Source: Mesorhizobium sp. C432A
GTDB lineage: Bacteria; Pseudomonadota; Alphaproteobacteria; Rhizobiales; Rhizobiaceae
Length of the DNA stretch: 64,000 nt
NCBI RefSeq assembly: GCF_030323145.1
Contig: NZ_CP100470.1
Span: 3,389,001 to 3,453,000, forward strand
Direction: 5' to 3'
Made by a program: the position numbers and the translations under genes
Shown: positions 27,677 to 36,855 of the stretch, one piece after another
Numbering within the stretch: the first letter of the stretch is position 1
Layout of the letters: each line of letters starts with the position of its first letter
Notes under the pieces: model-generated
What the model was told of the DNA's origin: nothing
Seen by the model: the letters and a program-made list of their open reading frames with translations, nothing else
Databases searched by the model: none

Positions 27677-28900
27677 CTATGACAGACGCTGCAAGGGTTG
27701 GCCATCTCTCTCGCTAGCCAATGCCGGCCCCAGATTGCCGGCCGGCGTCACTTCGATGCGCTCAAGGCCAAGCCAGCCCTGCATCTCCTTTAGTTCCTCG
27801 AAAAGCTGTGCGGTGGTCTCAGGCGGTGCGCCTGCTTCGGCATAGGCGGCGTGGACGCGTAAGACACTCGCAGGCCGGTCGGCCTTGAGGTCGACGCGGG
27901 CGACGATCTTGTCGCCGAGCAAGAAAGGCAGCACGTAATAGCCATATTGCCGCTTGTCGGCCGGGGTGTAGATCTCGATGCGGTAGCGGAAATCGAAGAG
28001 ACGCTCGGTGCGCGCGCGCTCGAAGACCACCGGATCGAAGGGGGCCAGCAAGGCGCGGGCCTCGATCTTTCGCGGCAGGCGGGCGTCCCTATAGAGGTAA
28101 GCCGGCTTGTCCCAACCTTCGACGTTTACCGGCAGCAACTCGCCCATCTCGACCAGTTCCTCCAACCGGCCCTTCATGTCGGCCGGCGACAAGCGGAAAT
28201 AATCGCGCAGGTCACCCGACGTCGCGATGCCGTGGGCGCGGGCAGAAATGCGCAGCAATTCGCGGTGCGCGTCCTCGGCGGCCGGCACCGGCAGATCGAG
28301 GATCGCCTGCGGCAGCACGCGCTCGGGCAGGTCATAGAAGCGTTCGAAGCCACGGCGGTGCGCCGTGGTGATGCGTCCGGCCCAGAAGAGCCATTCGAAG
28401 GCGTGCTTGGCGTGGCTCCAGCCCCACCAGCCGCCCGAACCTTTCTGGCCTTCCAGTGCCGAAGCGGCAATCGGGCCGCGCTCGGCGACCGCGCGGTAGA
28501 TCTCTTCGATATAGGCGGCGTGCTCGCGGCCCCATTTGGCGAGGCCGAGATACATTTCGTCGCCTTGCTCGGCCCGCTGCATGCGCCAGCGCATCAGCGG
28601 GTAGGTCTCGACCGGCAGGAACGAGGCCTCATGCGCCCAGTATTCGAACACCGTGCGTTTGCGGGTGATGGCCGCATTGTCGAGCAAAGCCAGCGGGTAG
28701 GGGCCAAGCCGCGAATAGAGCGGCATATAGTGGGCGCGCACCACCGCGCTGACGGAATCGATCTGCAGCAAGCCGGTGCGCGACAGCACGCGGGCGAGGT
28801 GGCGGCGATCGGGCGTGCCGACCGGGCGGGGATCGAGAAATCCTTGCGCGGCGAGCGCGATGCGCCTGGCCGCGGGGAGTGAGATTTTGTCCTTCGTCAA
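27677..28900 (-). CDS. YcaQ-family winged-helix protein (DNA crosslink glycosylase-like)
   Basis: 407 residues, full length for the family (HTH_42). Features: N-terminal ARRIALAAQGFLDPRP, the conserved LLQIDSVSAVVRAHYMPLYSRLG, in which QID corresponds to the catalytic QxD of E. coli YcaQ, then FEYWAHEASFLP. The C-terminal part has FDPVVFERARTERLFDFRY and YGYYVLPFLLGDKIVARVDLKADR. E. coli YcaQ unhooks DNA interstrand crosslinks by base excision. Activity of this member is inferred. It stands alone, divergent from the nuo operon. Confidence 0.85.
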   Translation of the reverse strand: MTKDKISLPAARRIALAAQGFLDPRPVGTPDRRHLARVLSRTGLLQIDSVSAVVRAHYMPLYSRLGPYPLALLDNAAITRKRTVFEYWAHEASFLPVETYPLMRWRMQRAEQGDEMYLGLAKWGREHAAYIEEIYRAVAERGPIAASALEGQKGSGGWWGWSHAKHAFEWLFWAGRITTAHRRGFERFYDLPERVLPQAILDLPVPAAEDAHRELLRISARAHGIATSGDLRDYFRLSPADMKGRLEELVEMGELLPVNVEGWDKPAYLYRDARLPRKIEARALLAPFDPVVFERARTERLFDFRYRIEIYTPADKRQYGYYVLPFLLGDKIVARVDLKADRPASVLRVHAAYAEAGAPPETTAQLFEELKEMQGWLGLERIEVTPAGNLGPALASERDGQPLQRLS

Positions 28901-29227
28901 AGTGTCTTGCCTCGAACCATTTTCCCGACTTTAGCCGGCGATTCCGGTCATGCTAGCAGGCAAATGGCGGGAGATGTGTCAGGAGACAAAAGTGGAGTGA
29001 AAGATGAAGGAAATCAAACAGGAGGAGATCGGACCAGTTTTTCCCGGCCTGCCGTCCAGCACTGTCTTTTGAACAAGGTTTGACTTGCTTCGCTGAAAGC
29101 CGTGCGCTAACCCTCGCCGCGTTGCAGCAAAGGCACCTAAAACGGTTCAGCGGTTAAACTGTCGCGCTTCCGCATTAGGGTTGGTTGCTGTAATCAAAGT
29201 GGATTGGCCGCCAACGGAAAGCCGAGC
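28901..29227. other. Intergenic region upstream of nuoA
   Basis: 327 bp between the divergent YcaQ-family gene and nuoA, expected to hold the nuo promoter. TTGACT at 29080-29085 is the only good -35-like hexamer and lacks a convincing -10. A 22-codon frame with a plausible purine-rich site (29004-29072, beginning MKEIKQEEIGPVF) exists but has no further support. Nothing else recognised. Confidence 0.4.
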
Positions 29228-29593
29228 ATGAACGTACTCCTCAGTTCATACCTGCCCATCGTCCTCTTCATCGCCGTGGCCGCAGTTGTAGGCCTGGCGC
29301 TTATCATCGCGCCGTTCCTGGTGGCTTATCGCAATCCCGATCCGGAGAAGCTTTCCGCCTACGAGTGCGGGTTCAACTCGTTCGACGATGCCCGGATGAA
29401 ATTCGACATCCGCTTCTACCTGGTGTCGATCCTGTTCATCATCTTCGATCTGGAAGTGGCCTTCCTGTTTCCGTGGGCGGTGTCGTTCTCGAAGATCGGC
29501 ATGCTCGGTTTCTGGTCGATGATGGTGTTTTTGGCGGTGCTGACCATCGGCTTTGCCTATGAGTGGAAAAAAGGAGCGCTGGAATGGGATTGA
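29228..29593 (+). CDS. nuoA: NADH-quinone oxidoreductase subunit A
   Basis: 121 residues with three membrane helices. Membrane-arm subunit of complex I. The conserved [20 protein letters not shown] loop and the following [15 protein letters not shown] helix are diagnostic. ATG 29228 fits the family N-terminus; an upstream TTG in frame was not used. The last 10 bp overlap nuoB. First gene of the operon. Confidence 0.96.
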   Translation: MNVLLSSYLPIVLFIAVAAVVGLALIIAPFLVAYRNPDPEKLSAYECGFNSFDDARMKFDIRFYLVSILFIIFDLEVAFLFPWAVSFSKIGMLGFWSMMVFLAVLTIGFAYEWKKGALEWD

Positions 29594-30165
29594 ACGACAG
29601 TTCCGGAACGCTCGTCGCGCCGAAGCCCAAAGGCCTGATCGACCCCAATACCGGACGTCCGGTCGGTTCCGACGATCCGTTCTTCCTCGAGATCAACAAT
29701 GAACTGGCCGACAAGGGTTTTCTGGTCACCTCGACCGAGGCGCTGATCACCTGGGCACGCAGCGGCTCGCTGATGTTCATGACCTTCGGTCTCGCCTGCT
29801 GTGCCGTCGAGATGATCCACACCTCGATGCCGCGCTATGATTCGGAGCGGTTTGGCGTGGCTCCTCGCGCGTCGCCGCGCCAGTCGGACATAATGATCGT
29901 GGCGGGAACGCTGACCAACAAGATGGCCCCCGCTTTGCGCAAGGTCTACGACCAGATGCCGGAGCCGCGCTACGTCATCTCGATGGGCTCCTGCGCCAAT
30001 GGCGGCGGCTATTATCACTATTCCTATTCGGTGGTGCGCGGCTGCGACCGCATCGTGCCGGTCGACATCTATGTGCCCGGCTGCCCGCCGAGCGCCGAAG
30101 CGCTGCTCTACGGCATTCTTCTCCTGCAGAAGAAGATCCGCCGCACCGGCACGATCGAACGGTAG
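29584..30165 (+). CDS. nuoB: NADH-quinone oxidoreductase subunit B
   Basis: 193 residues. Carries the terminal 4Fe-4S cluster N2 of complex I, next to the quinone site. Cysteine ligands appear in [20 protein letters not shown] and [15 protein letters not shown] 29584 follows GGAGCGCTGG and overlaps the end of nuoA. Confidence 0.97.
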   Translation: MGLNDSSGTLVAPKPKGLIDPNTGRPVGSDDPFFLEINNELADKGFLVTSTEALITWARSGSLMFMTFGLACCAVEMIHTSMPRYDSERFGVAPRASPRQSDIMIVAGTLTNKMAPALRKVYDQMPEPRYVISMGSCANGGGYYHYSYSVVRGCDRIVPVDIYVPGCPPSAEALLYGILLLQKKIRRTGTIER

Positions 30166-30169
30166 ACCC

Positions 30170-30772
30170 ATGGCCGCATCCCTGAGCGAACTGTCGACCT
30201 ATCTCGGCGAAAAGCTGCCGGGCCGCGTCACCGATGCGGTGCTTGCCTATGGCGAACTGACGATCTCGGTTGCTACAGACAATCTGATCGAGGTGACAAG
30301 CTTCCTGCGTGACAATTCGGGCTGCCAGTTCATTTCGATCATCGATATCTGCGGCGCCGACTACCCGTCGCGCGTCAAGCGTTTCGATGTCGTCTATCAT
30401 TTGCTTTCGCCGAAGCAGAATTTGCGCATCCGCATCAAGGTGCAGGCCGACGAAGAGACGCTGGTGCCGTCGCTCACCGCTGTCTATCCCGGCGCCGACT
30501 GGTATGAGCGCGAGGCCTACGATCTCTATGGCGTGCTGTTCTCCGGCCATCCGGACCTGCGCCGCATCCTCACGGACTACGGTTTCGAGGGCCATCCCCT
30601 GCGCAAGGACTTCCCGCTGACCGGTTTCGTCGAGGTGCGCTACGACGACGAAGCCAAGCGCGTGATCTACGAGCCGGTGGAATTGAAGCAGGAATTCAGG
30701 AACTTCGATTTTCTCTCGCCATGGGAAGGGACGGACTACGTCCTGCCGGGCGATGAGAAGGCGAAACAGTGA
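30170..30772 (+). CDS. nuoC: NADH-quinone oxidoreductase subunit C
   Basis: 200 residues. Peripheral-arm 30-kDa subunit, not fused to NuoD. The signature is [19 protein letters not shown] followed by [25 protein letters not shown]. It starts 4 bp after nuoB. Its stop codon (30770-30772) lies inside the left arm of the inverted repeat that precedes the four-helix-bundle gene. Confidence 0.97.
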   Translation: MAASLSELSTYLGEKLPGRVTDAVLAYGELTISVATDNLIEVTSFLRDNSGCQFISIIDICGADYPSRVKRFDVVYHLLSPKQNLRIRIKVQADEETLVPSLTAVYPGADWYEREAYDLYGVLFSGHPDLRRILTDYGFEGHPLRKDFPLTGFVEVRYDDEAKRVIYEPVELKQEFRNFDFLSPWEGTDYVLPGDEKAKQ

Positions 30773-30797
30773 GTAGGAAGTAGTGAGTAGTCAGTAG
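30767..30797. repeat. Left arm of an inverted repeat flanking the four-helix-bundle gene
   Basis: A short-period AGTAG-rich sequence: CAGTGAGTAGG, then AAGTAGTGAGTAGTCAGTAG. It begins at the nuoC stop. The right arm at 31205-31232 is its inverse; the shared core is AGTAGTGAGTAG with periodic repetition. Confidence 0.8.
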
Positions 30798-30805
30798 CAA
30801 AAGAT

Positions 30806-31183
30806 TTGGAGCAACGGATCGAATCTTATCGCGACTTGAAGGTGTGGCAATCGGCGATGACGCTTGCTGAGGATTGCTACCGTTTCACCAAAGAGTTTCC
30901 GAGGGATGAGATTTACGGCATGACCTCTCAGATGCGCCGATCGGCGGTTTCGGTCGCAGCGAACGTCGCGGAGGGATACGGTCGGGAGAACAGAGGGTCG
31001 TTCGTTCAATTTTTGCGCATGGCGCAAGGCTCGTTGAAGGAACTGGAGACACACATACTGCTGGCATGTCGGGTTGGCCTGCTGCGAAAAGACAATGAGA
31101 TTGAGCTGCCGCTGCGATGCGAAGAGATTGGAAAAATGATGAGATCTCTTATCCGAACGGTGCAGGCCAAGCAGGCGGAATGA
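30806..31183 (+). CDS. Four-helix-bundle protein (S23 / 23S rRNA intervening-sequence protein family)
   Basis: 125 residues from TTG 30806; the first available ATG would cut the conserved start ESYRDLKVWQSAM. Family landmarks: LKVWQSAMTLAEDCYRF, YGMTSQMRRSAVSVAANVAEGYGR and FLRMAQGSLKELETHI. Members were first seen inside 23S rRNA intervening sequences and related proteins accompany diversity-generating retroelements; the cellular role is unknown. Here it sits inside the complex I operon between nuoC and nuoD, flanked by inverted AGTAG-type repeats. The gene is lower in GC than its neighbours, which suggests insertion as a unit. Confidence 0.88.
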   Translation: MEQRIESYRDLKVWQSAMTLAEDCYRFTKEFPRDEIYGMTSQMRRSAVSVAANVAEGYGRENRGSFVQFLRMAQGSLKELETHILLACRVGLLRKDNEIELPLRCEEIGKMMRSLIRTVQAKQAE

Positions 31184-31204
31184 AGCAGGCATTGAGATTG
31201 ATGA

Positions 31205-31232
31205 TCACTACTCACTACTCACTACTGACTCT
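31205..31232. repeat. Right arm of the inverted repeat flanking the four-helix-bundle gene
   Basis: Reads TCACTACTCACTACTCACTA then CTGACTCT; its reverse complement repeats AGTAGTGAGTAGTGAGTAGTGA, matching the left arm at 30767-30797. It ends about 18 bp before nuoD. Confidence 0.8.
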
Positions 31233-31249
31233 TCGCCAGAGGCGCCAGA

Positions 31250-32440
31250 ATGGCTGAAACCTCCGTCCGCAACTTTAACATCAACTTCGGACCGCAGCAC
31301 CCTGCGGCGCACGGTGTTTTGCGTCTTGTGCTGGAGCTTGACGGCGAGGTGGTCGACCGCGTCGATCCGCATATCGGCTTGCTGCATCGCGGCACCGAAA
31401 AGCTGATCGAGCACAAAACCTATCTGCAGGCAGTGCCCTATCTCGACCGGCTCGACTATTGCGCACCGATGAACCAGGAGCATGCCTTCGCGCTCGCCAC
31501 CGAGCGGTTGCTCGGCATCGAAGTGCCGAAGCGCGGCCAGTTGATCCGCGTGCTCTATTCCGAGCTCAGCCGCATCATGTCGCACATCCTCAATGTGACG
31601 ACGCAGGCGCTGGATATCGGCGCGCTGACGCCGCCGCTGTGGGGTTTCGTCGAACGCGAAAAGCTGATGGTGTTTTATGAGCGCGCTTCCGGTTCGCGCA
31701 TGCATGCGGCCTATTTCCGTCCCGGCGGCGTGCACCAGGATCTGCCGGCGAAGCTGGTCGAGGACATCGGCAAGTGGATCGACCCGTTCCTGAAGTCGCT
31801 TGACGACCTCGACAGGCTGCTTACCGGCAACCGCATCTTCAAGCAACGCAATGTCGATATCGGTATCGTGTCGCTTGCCGACGCCTGGGCCTGGGGCTTT
31901 TCCGGCGTCATGGTGCGCGGCTCGGGTGCGGCCTGGGATTTGCGCAAGTCGCAGCCTTATGAATGCTATTCCGAGATGGATTTCGACATCCCGATCGGCA
32001 AGAACGGCGACTGCTACGACCGTTATCTCGTGCGCATGGAAGAGATGCGCCAGTCGGCGAAAATCATGCGCCAGTGCGTCGACCTTCTGCTCGGCAAGGA
32101 GAGCACCGGGCCGGTGTCGAACCTCGACGGCAAGGTGGTGCCGCCGAAGCGCCAGGCGATGAAGCGCTCGATGGAAGCGCTGATCCATCATTTCAAGCTC
32201 TACACCGAGGGCTATCGCGTGCCGGCCGGCGAGGTCTATGCTGCCGTCGAGGCGCCGAAGGGCGAGTTCGGTGTCTATCTCGTCTCCGACGGCACCAACA
32301 AGCCCTATCGCTGCAAGCTGCGCGCGCCCGGCTTCGCGCATCTGCAAGCCATGGATTTCCTCTGCCGCGGCCACATGCTGGCCGACGTCACTGCCGTCCT
32401 GGGTTCCCTCGATATCGTCTTCGGGGAGGTTGATCGGTGA
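31250..32440 (+). CDS. nuoD: NADH-quinone oxidoreductase subunit D
   Basis: 396 residues. The 49-kDa peripheral subunit forming the quinone pocket with NuoB. Landmarks: [20 protein letters not shown] near the N-terminus, [31 protein letters not shown], and the C-terminal [19 protein letters not shown]. Its stop overlaps by 1 bp the start of an uncharacterised gene. Confidence 0.97.
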   Translation: MAETSVRNFNINFGPQHPAAHGVLRLVLELDGEVVDRVDPHIGLLHRGTEKLIEHKTYLQAVPYLDRLDYCAPMNQEHAFALATERLLGIEVPKRGQLIRVLYSELSRIMSHILNVTTQALDIGALTPPLWGFVEREKLMVFYERASGSRMHAAYFRPGGVHQDLPAKLVEDIGKWIDPFLKSLDDLDRLLTGNRIFKQRNVDIGIVSLADAWAWGFSGVMVRGSGAAWDLRKSQPYECYSEMDFDIPIGKNGDCYDRYLVRMEEMRQSAKIMRQCVDLLLGKESTGPVSNLDGKVVPPKRQAMKRSMEALIHHFKLYTEGYRVPAGEVYAAVEAPKGEFGVYLVSDGTNKPYRCKLRAPGFAHLQAMDFLCRGHMLADVTAVLGSLDIVFGEVDR

Positions 32441-32952
32441 TGGCGGCAGCCAATCCTACAGTGCGCTCTCAGGTCGGTGTTCGAGGGAATGCCGACGCTG
32501 CCCTACCGCGGTGGCGCGAATTGGCAAAAGCCATGCTGCCGGTCGAGTTCGCAGAGGCTTCTTACAACTCGACTCAGCACTGTTCGATCTATGACTTCTT
32601 TTTTACCCTGCTACCCAAGACGCGCCTTGCCCACCGCGACAATGACGTCGACAAGCTGGGTAGAATGCACGGGTTCGCCCAATGGGCTGCCGTTCACCCG
32701 AACAAACAGATTTGGAATGCGGCTGGTGTCGCTTTTTACGAGCACTTGTTCGACGATGACATCGACGCTGATGCGGTCATGGCATGGATCTCGCCTCAAG
32801 TAAGGCAAACTGTTCTGGGGCTGTGGCAATACATGTTGCCCGCAGAGCGATTTGCGAGTGTTGCTCGATCTGCCGAACGCATTCCGTTTTCTCATCAGAA
32901 AGAATGTGAAACCGCAATAGCTCTCGTAGCAGAGCAGGGGCCCGATCGCTAA
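32440..32952 (+). CDS. Uncharacterised protein inserted between nuoD and nuoE
   Basis: 170 residues from ATG 32440 (TGATG with the nuoD stop; GTG 32437 is possible). No family recognised. It looks soluble and helical: RWRELAKAMLPVEFAEASYN, IYDFFFTLLPKTRLAHRDND, DKLGRMHGFAQWAAVHP, and a C-terminal LGLWQYMLPAERFASVARS. It ends directly before the nuoE ATG. Base composition is lower in GC than the nuo genes around it. It is not a known complex I subunit, so it is either an accessory factor or a passenger. Confidence 0.65.
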   Translation: MAAANPTVRSQVGVRGNADAALPRWRELAKAMLPVEFAEASYNSTQHCSIYDFFFTLLPKTRLAHRDNDVDKLGRMHGFAQWAAVHPNKQIWNAAGVAFYEHLFDDDIDADAVMAWISPQVRQTVLGLWQYMLPAERFASVARSAERIPFSHQKECETAIALVAEQGPDR

Positions 32953-34284
32953 ATGTCAGTCCGCCGTCTCGCAGAAGCAAGCGTCCAGCCAGCCTCCTTC
33001 GCCTTCAACCGGGCGAATGCGGCGGTTGCGAAGCAATGGATCAAGAAATATCCGAAGGGCCGCGAGCAGTCGGCGATCATTCCCTTGCTGATGATTGCGC
33101 AGGAGCAGGAAGGCTGGGTCACCAAGGCGGCGATCGAGACGATTTCGGACATGCTCGGCATGCCGCGCATTCGCGGCCTCGAAGTCGCGACCTTCTACAC
33201 GCAGTACCAGCTCAATCCGGTCGGCACGCGCGCACATATCCAGGTCTGCGGCACCACGCCCTGCATGCTGCGCGGCTCGGAAGCGCTGATGGATGTGTGC
33301 CGCTCGAAAATCCATCACGACCAATTCCACACCAACGACAAGGGCACACTGTCGTGGGAGGAAGTCGAATGCCTCGGCGCCTGCGTCAACGCGCCGATGG
33401 TGATGGTCTTCAAGGATACGTTCGAGGATCTCACCCCCGAGCGGCTGGCCGAAATCATCGATCTTTACGATGCGGGCAAGGGCGCCTCGGTTCCCACGGG
33501 ACCGCAAAACGGCAGAACCGGCTCGGAGCCGGCGCCTGGCCTGACGACGCTGAAGAGCGAAAAGGCGATCCTCAAAGCAACGCGCGACAAGGAAGCCAGG
33601 GCGGCGAGCAAGGCTGCCCACGCGGCGCCCGACGCAATCATTGCGGCGCCTGTTCCGGCTCCTGCCGCTCCTGCAGCGGCCGCCCCGGTCGCGCCATCCA
33701 ACGCCGGCAAACCGAAAACCGATGCGCCGGAAACCAGCTCGGCGTTGAAGTCGCCCTCCAGGGCCAAGGTTGCACCGGCGGCGGAAAAAGCGGCGAGCGT
33801 CCCGGCGCCCCTGCATTCGGCCGCCAACGCCAACACCGCGGCGCCTGAAGTCGAGAAGGTCGCCAAGCAGCGTAATGGCCCGAAGACCACCTCCACGCCG
33901 GCAGCTGCCTTCATCGCTCCGGAATTCAAGGCGCCAGCGGCCAACGCCCCGGTGGCCCCGACCGTCAAGGCGCCGACAGCCAGACCCGCAAAGCCGTCGC
34001 TCGAGGACAAGAACCGTCCGGCCGGAATCGACAGGCCGGCTGCGGTCGACGATCTCAAGCTGATCTCGGGCATTGGCCCGAAGATCGAGGGCATCCTTCA
34101 TTCGCTTGGCATCTTCACCTTCACACAGGTCGCATCCTGGAATAAGGCCGAGCGCGACTGGGTGGATGGATATCTCGCTTTCCAGGGCCGCATCGAGCGC
34201 GACGACTGGGGCAAGCAGGCCAAGGCGCTCGCCAAGGGCGGCGTCGCCGAATACATCCGCGTCTTCGGCAAGGAGCCACGTTGA
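32953..34284 (+). CDS. nuoE: NADH-quinone oxidoreductase subunit E with a long C-terminal extension
   Basis: 443 residues, far longer than the usual 160-240. Residues about 1-185 are the thioredoxin-like NuoE domain with the 2Fe-2S (N1a) ligands in QVCGTTPCML and EVECLGACVNAP. Then comes an Ala/Pro/Lys-rich linker of about 170 residues. Residues about 365-443 form a helix-hairpin-helix-like domain (LKLISGIGPKIEGILHSLGI, then FTQVASWNKAERDWVDGYL). A close paralogue of this domain ends the protein at 35870-36562 in the same operon. The last base of its stop is the first base of the next gene's ATG. Confidence 0.93.
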   Translation: MSVRRLAEASVQPASFAFNRANAAVAKQWIKKYPKGREQSAIIPLLMIAQEQEGWVTKAAIETISDMLGMPRIRGLEVATFYTQYQLNPVGTRAHIQVCGTTPCMLRGSEALMDVCRSKIHHDQFHTNDKGTLSWEEVECLGACVNAPMVMVFKDTFEDLTPERLAEIIDLYDAGKGASVPTGPQNGRTGSEPAPGLTTLKSEKAILKATRDKEARAASKAAHAAPDAIIAAPVPAPAAPAAAAPVAPSNAGKPKTDAPETSSALKSPSRAKVAPAAEKAASVPAPLHSAANANTAAPEVEKVAKQRNGPKTTSTPAAAFIAPEFKAPAANAPVAPTVKAPTARPAKPSLEDKNRPAGIDRPAAVDDLKLISGIGPKIEGILHSLGIFTFTQVASWNKAERDWVDGYLAFQGRIERDDWGKQAKALAKGGVAEYIRVFGKEPR

Positions 34285-34487
34285 TGGCTGAAGCGCAAAG
34301 CACCGGATCTTTGCTGTCGCTGCGCAGCATTGTCATCGGCGTTGTCTGCATCGCTGCTGCCAACATCCTTCTGGAGGGGCTTCGGCGCCTCGTCGAATTG
34401 CCGTTTTCGGATACCCTGGAATCGATGGCCGCGACCGGCATAGGCGTGCTGGTGTGGGTCTCGATCGTCTTGCGGGGAAAGAGGTAA
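34284..34487 (+). CDS. Small membrane protein in the nuo operon, function unknown
   Basis: 67 residues from ATG 34284, overlapping the nuoE stop by 1 bp. Two hydrophobic segments are visible: SIVIGVVCIAAANILLEGL and MAATGIGVLVWVSIVL, with a short RRLVELPFSDTLES link. No family recognised. It ends 3 bp before nuoF, so it is clearly in the operon. Confidence 0.6.
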   Translation: MAEAQSTGSLLSLRSIVIGVVCIAAANILLEGLRRLVELPFSDTLESMAATGIGVLVWVSIVLRGKR

Positions 34488-34490
34488 GTC

Positions 34491-35795
34491 ATGCTGGCTG
34501 ACAAAGACCGCATCTTCAACAACATCTACGGGCTCTTCGACAAGTCACTGGCCGGCGCGATGGCGCGCGGCGCCTGGGACAACACGCCCGGCATCATCGC
34601 CAAGGGGCGAGAGTGGATCGTCAATGAGATGAAGGCGTCCGGCCTGCGCGGCCGTGGCGGCGCCGGCTTCCCGACCGGGCTGAAATGGTCGTTCATGCCC
34701 AAGCAGAGCGATGGAAGGCCGAGTTATCTCGTTGTCAACGCCGACGAGTCCGAGCCCGGCACGTGCAAGGACCGCGATATCCTGCGCAACGATCCGCACA
34801 CCCTGGTCGAGGGCTCGTTCATCGCCGGCTTCGCCATGGGCGCGGTCGCCGCCTACATCTATGTGCGCGGCGAGTTCATCCGTGAGCGCGAGGCGCTGCA
34901 GCGCGCCATCGACGAGGCCTACGAGGCCAGGCTGATCGGCAAGAACAACACGTCCGGATACGATTTCGACATCTACATGCATCACGGCGCCGGCGCCTAT
35001 ATATGTGGCGAGGAAACAGCACTTCTCGAAAGCCTCGAAGGCAAGAAGGGCCAGCCCCGGCTGAAGCCGCCATTCCCAGCCAATGTCGGCTTGTACGGTT
35101 GTCCGACTACCGTGAACAATGTCGAGTCAATCGCGGTCGCGCCGACCATTTTGCGCCGTGGCGCCGCCTGGTTCTCGTCCTTCGGCCGCCCCAACAATGT
35201 CGGCACCAAGCTGTTTTGCATCTCGGGCCATGTCAACAATCCGTGCACCGTCGAAGAGGCGATGTCGATCCCGTTCCGCGAGCTGATCGAGACGCATTGC
35301 GGTGGCATTCGCGGCGGCTGGGACAATCTCCTCGCGGTCATTCCGGGCGGCGCTTCGGTGCCGCTGGTGCCGGCCGAGCAGATCATCGATGCGCCGATGG
35401 ATTTCGATGCTTTGCGCGACCTGAAATCCGGCCTCGGCACGGCGGCTGTCATCGTCATGGACAAATCGACCGATATCGTGAAGGCGATCGCCAGGCTTTC
35501 CTATTTCTACAAGCATGAGAGCTGCGGCCAGTGCACGCCATGCCGCGAAGGCACCGGCTGGATGTGGCGGGTGATGGAGCGGCTGGTGCGCGGCGAGGCG
35601 CAGAAGCGCGAGATCGACATGCTGCTCGACGTCACCAAACAGGTGGAGGGTCATACGATCTGCGCGCTGGGCGATGCCGCGGCATGGCCGATCCAGGGCC
35701 TGATGCGGCATTTCCGCGGCGAGGTGGAGCGGCGCATCGACGAGTTTTCGCGCAACGCGCACCGGGCCGAACCGGTGATGGTGGCGGCTGAGTAG
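34491..35795 (+). CDS. nuoF: NADH-quinone oxidoreductase subunit F
   Basis: 434 residues. NADH- and FMN-binding 51-kDa subunit. FMN/NADH site: [17 protein letters not shown] and [15 protein letters not shown], then [16 protein letters not shown]3 4Fe-4S ligands are in [11 protein letters not shown], with the distant Cys in [13 protein letters not shown]. It follows the small membrane protein by 3 bp. Confidence 0.97.
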   Translation: MLADKDRIFNNIYGLFDKSLAGAMARGAWDNTPGIIAKGREWIVNEMKASGLRGRGGAGFPTGLKWSFMPKQSDGRPSYLVVNADESEPGTCKDRDILRNDPHTLVEGSFIAGFAMGAVAAYIYVRGEFIREREALQRAIDEAYEARLIGKNNTSGYDFDIYMHHGAGAYICGEETALLESLEGKKGQPRLKPPFPANVGLYGCPTTVNNVESIAVAPTILRRGAAWFSSFGRPNNVGTKLFCISGHVNNPCTVEEAMSIPFRELIETHCGGIRGGWDNLLAVIPGGASVPLVPAEQIIDAPMDFDALRDLKSGLGTAAVIVMDKSTDIVKAIARLSYFYKHESCGQCTPCREGTGWMWRVMERLVRGEAQKREIDMLLDVTKQVEGHTICALGDAAAWPIQGLMRHFRGEVERRIDEFSRNAHRAEPVMVAAE

Positions 35796-35869
35796 ATTTG
35801 AAATACGGGCGCAAGCCCGGGACTGACACAGCGGGGCGGGGCAAGCGAAGAAACGACCAGGAGATGTCT

Positions 35870-36562
35870 ATGGCGCAGTATTCGAACCCTTTGATGCCCA
35901 ATTTGGACCAGCTTGAAAAGATGAACCAGGATTTGACCAGGATGATGCCGAAGGAGATGGCCAGCGCCGTCAACCTTCTCGCGCATCCTGTCGCTGGTGC
36001 CGCCGCGATGTCGGCGCTGGGCTTCGGCCTTGCCAACCATGCATTTGGCGTGTGGCTCGGCGCCTTGTCGGGTGCTGCCGAGGCATCGCAGCGGATTTTC
36101 CAGCCGATCATCGACGATTTCGAGCAGCGCACCCAAGAGTTCTCCGAGACCGCGCCGGCCACCAAGGCGCGCGCGGCGACCAGAACCCTGATCGCCGAGG
36201 CGCAGAGTTTTGCCCAGGATGTGACCGATATTGCCGCTCGCACCGTCGATGCCGAGCCGGAGAAGACCGATGCCGTCGCCGAAGGCGCGACGATCGGATT
36301 GATGCCGGAGGATTTCAGACAGCCCAAGGCCATGGCGCGTCCGGCCAAGCCGTCGGATCTCAAGGCGATCACCGGCGTTGGGCCGAAGCTGGAAAAGGTG
36401 CTGAACGGCCTCGGCATCTGGACCTTTGCCCAGATCGCGGCGTGGACGCCGGAAGAGATCGCCTGGGTCGAGGACTACCTGTCGCTCACCGGCCGCATCG
36501 GCCGCGACGAGTGGACCCGCCAGGCCGCGGCGCTGACGCTGGCTGCCAAGGCGAAGAAGTAG
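35870..36562 (+). CDS. Accessory nuo-operon protein with C-terminal helix-hairpin-helix-like domain
   Basis: 230 residues from ATG 35870, which has AGGAG 6 nt upstream; ATG 35864 is an alternative. The N-terminal 110 residues are helical and loosely phasin-like (GFGLANHAFGVWLGALSGAA, then ASQRIFQPIIDDFEQ). A charged linker follows, then LKAITGVGPKLEKVLNGLGI and FAQIAAWTPEEIAWVEDYL, which closely match the end of NuoE in the same operon. Such proteins recur in rhizobial nuo operons. A structural or assembly role in complex I is inference. Confidence 0.7.
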   Translation: MAQYSNPLMPNLDQLEKMNQDLTRMMPKEMASAVNLLAHPVAGAAAMSALGFGLANHAFGVWLGALSGAAEASQRIFQPIIDDFEQRTQEFSETAPATKARAATRTLIAEAQSFAQDVTDIAARTVDAEPEKTDAVAEGATIGLMPEDFRQPKAMARPAKPSDLKAITGVGPKLEKVLNGLGIWTFAQIAAWTPEEIAWVEDYLSLTGRIGRDEWTRQAAALTLAAKAKK

Positions 36563-36573
36563 GGGTGGCAGGC

Positions 36574-36855
36574 ATGGAGATCCACGACAGGAGCGATGTT
36601 CTCGATGTGCGCAATGCCATCGTCAGCAACTCCAGATTTGACGATGTGAACTTGTCGAACACGCAGTTTCACAACGTCGACCTGTCGGCGGCCGTGGTGG
36701 ACGACGCGAACCTCTCGAACGCGTTTTTCAGCAATGTGAATATGAGCAATCTGAAGATAGAAAACGCTGAAGTCGCCGGCATGATGATCAATGGCATCAG
36801 GCTGAGCGATCTGTTTCAGGCATATGAGACGGCGCAGACCGCCGGGGGCAATTGA
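36574..36855 (+). CDS. Pentapeptide-repeat-like small protein in the nuo operon
   Basis: 93 residues from ATG 36574. It is dominated by a degenerate five-residue period with Phe/Leu at every fifth position: [19 protein letters not shown], then [19 protein letters not shown]. That is the A(N/D)LxX pattern of pentapeptide repeats, enough for about two and a half turns of a right-handed beta-helix. The C-terminus [11 protein letters not shown] lies outside the repeat. Its stop overlaps the nuoG start by 1 bp. Function unknown. Confidence 0.7.
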   Translation: MEIHDRSDVLDVRNAIVSNSRFDDVNLSNTQFHNVDLSAAVVDDANLSNAFFSNVNMSNLKIENAEVAGMMINGIRLSDLFQAYETAQTAGGN

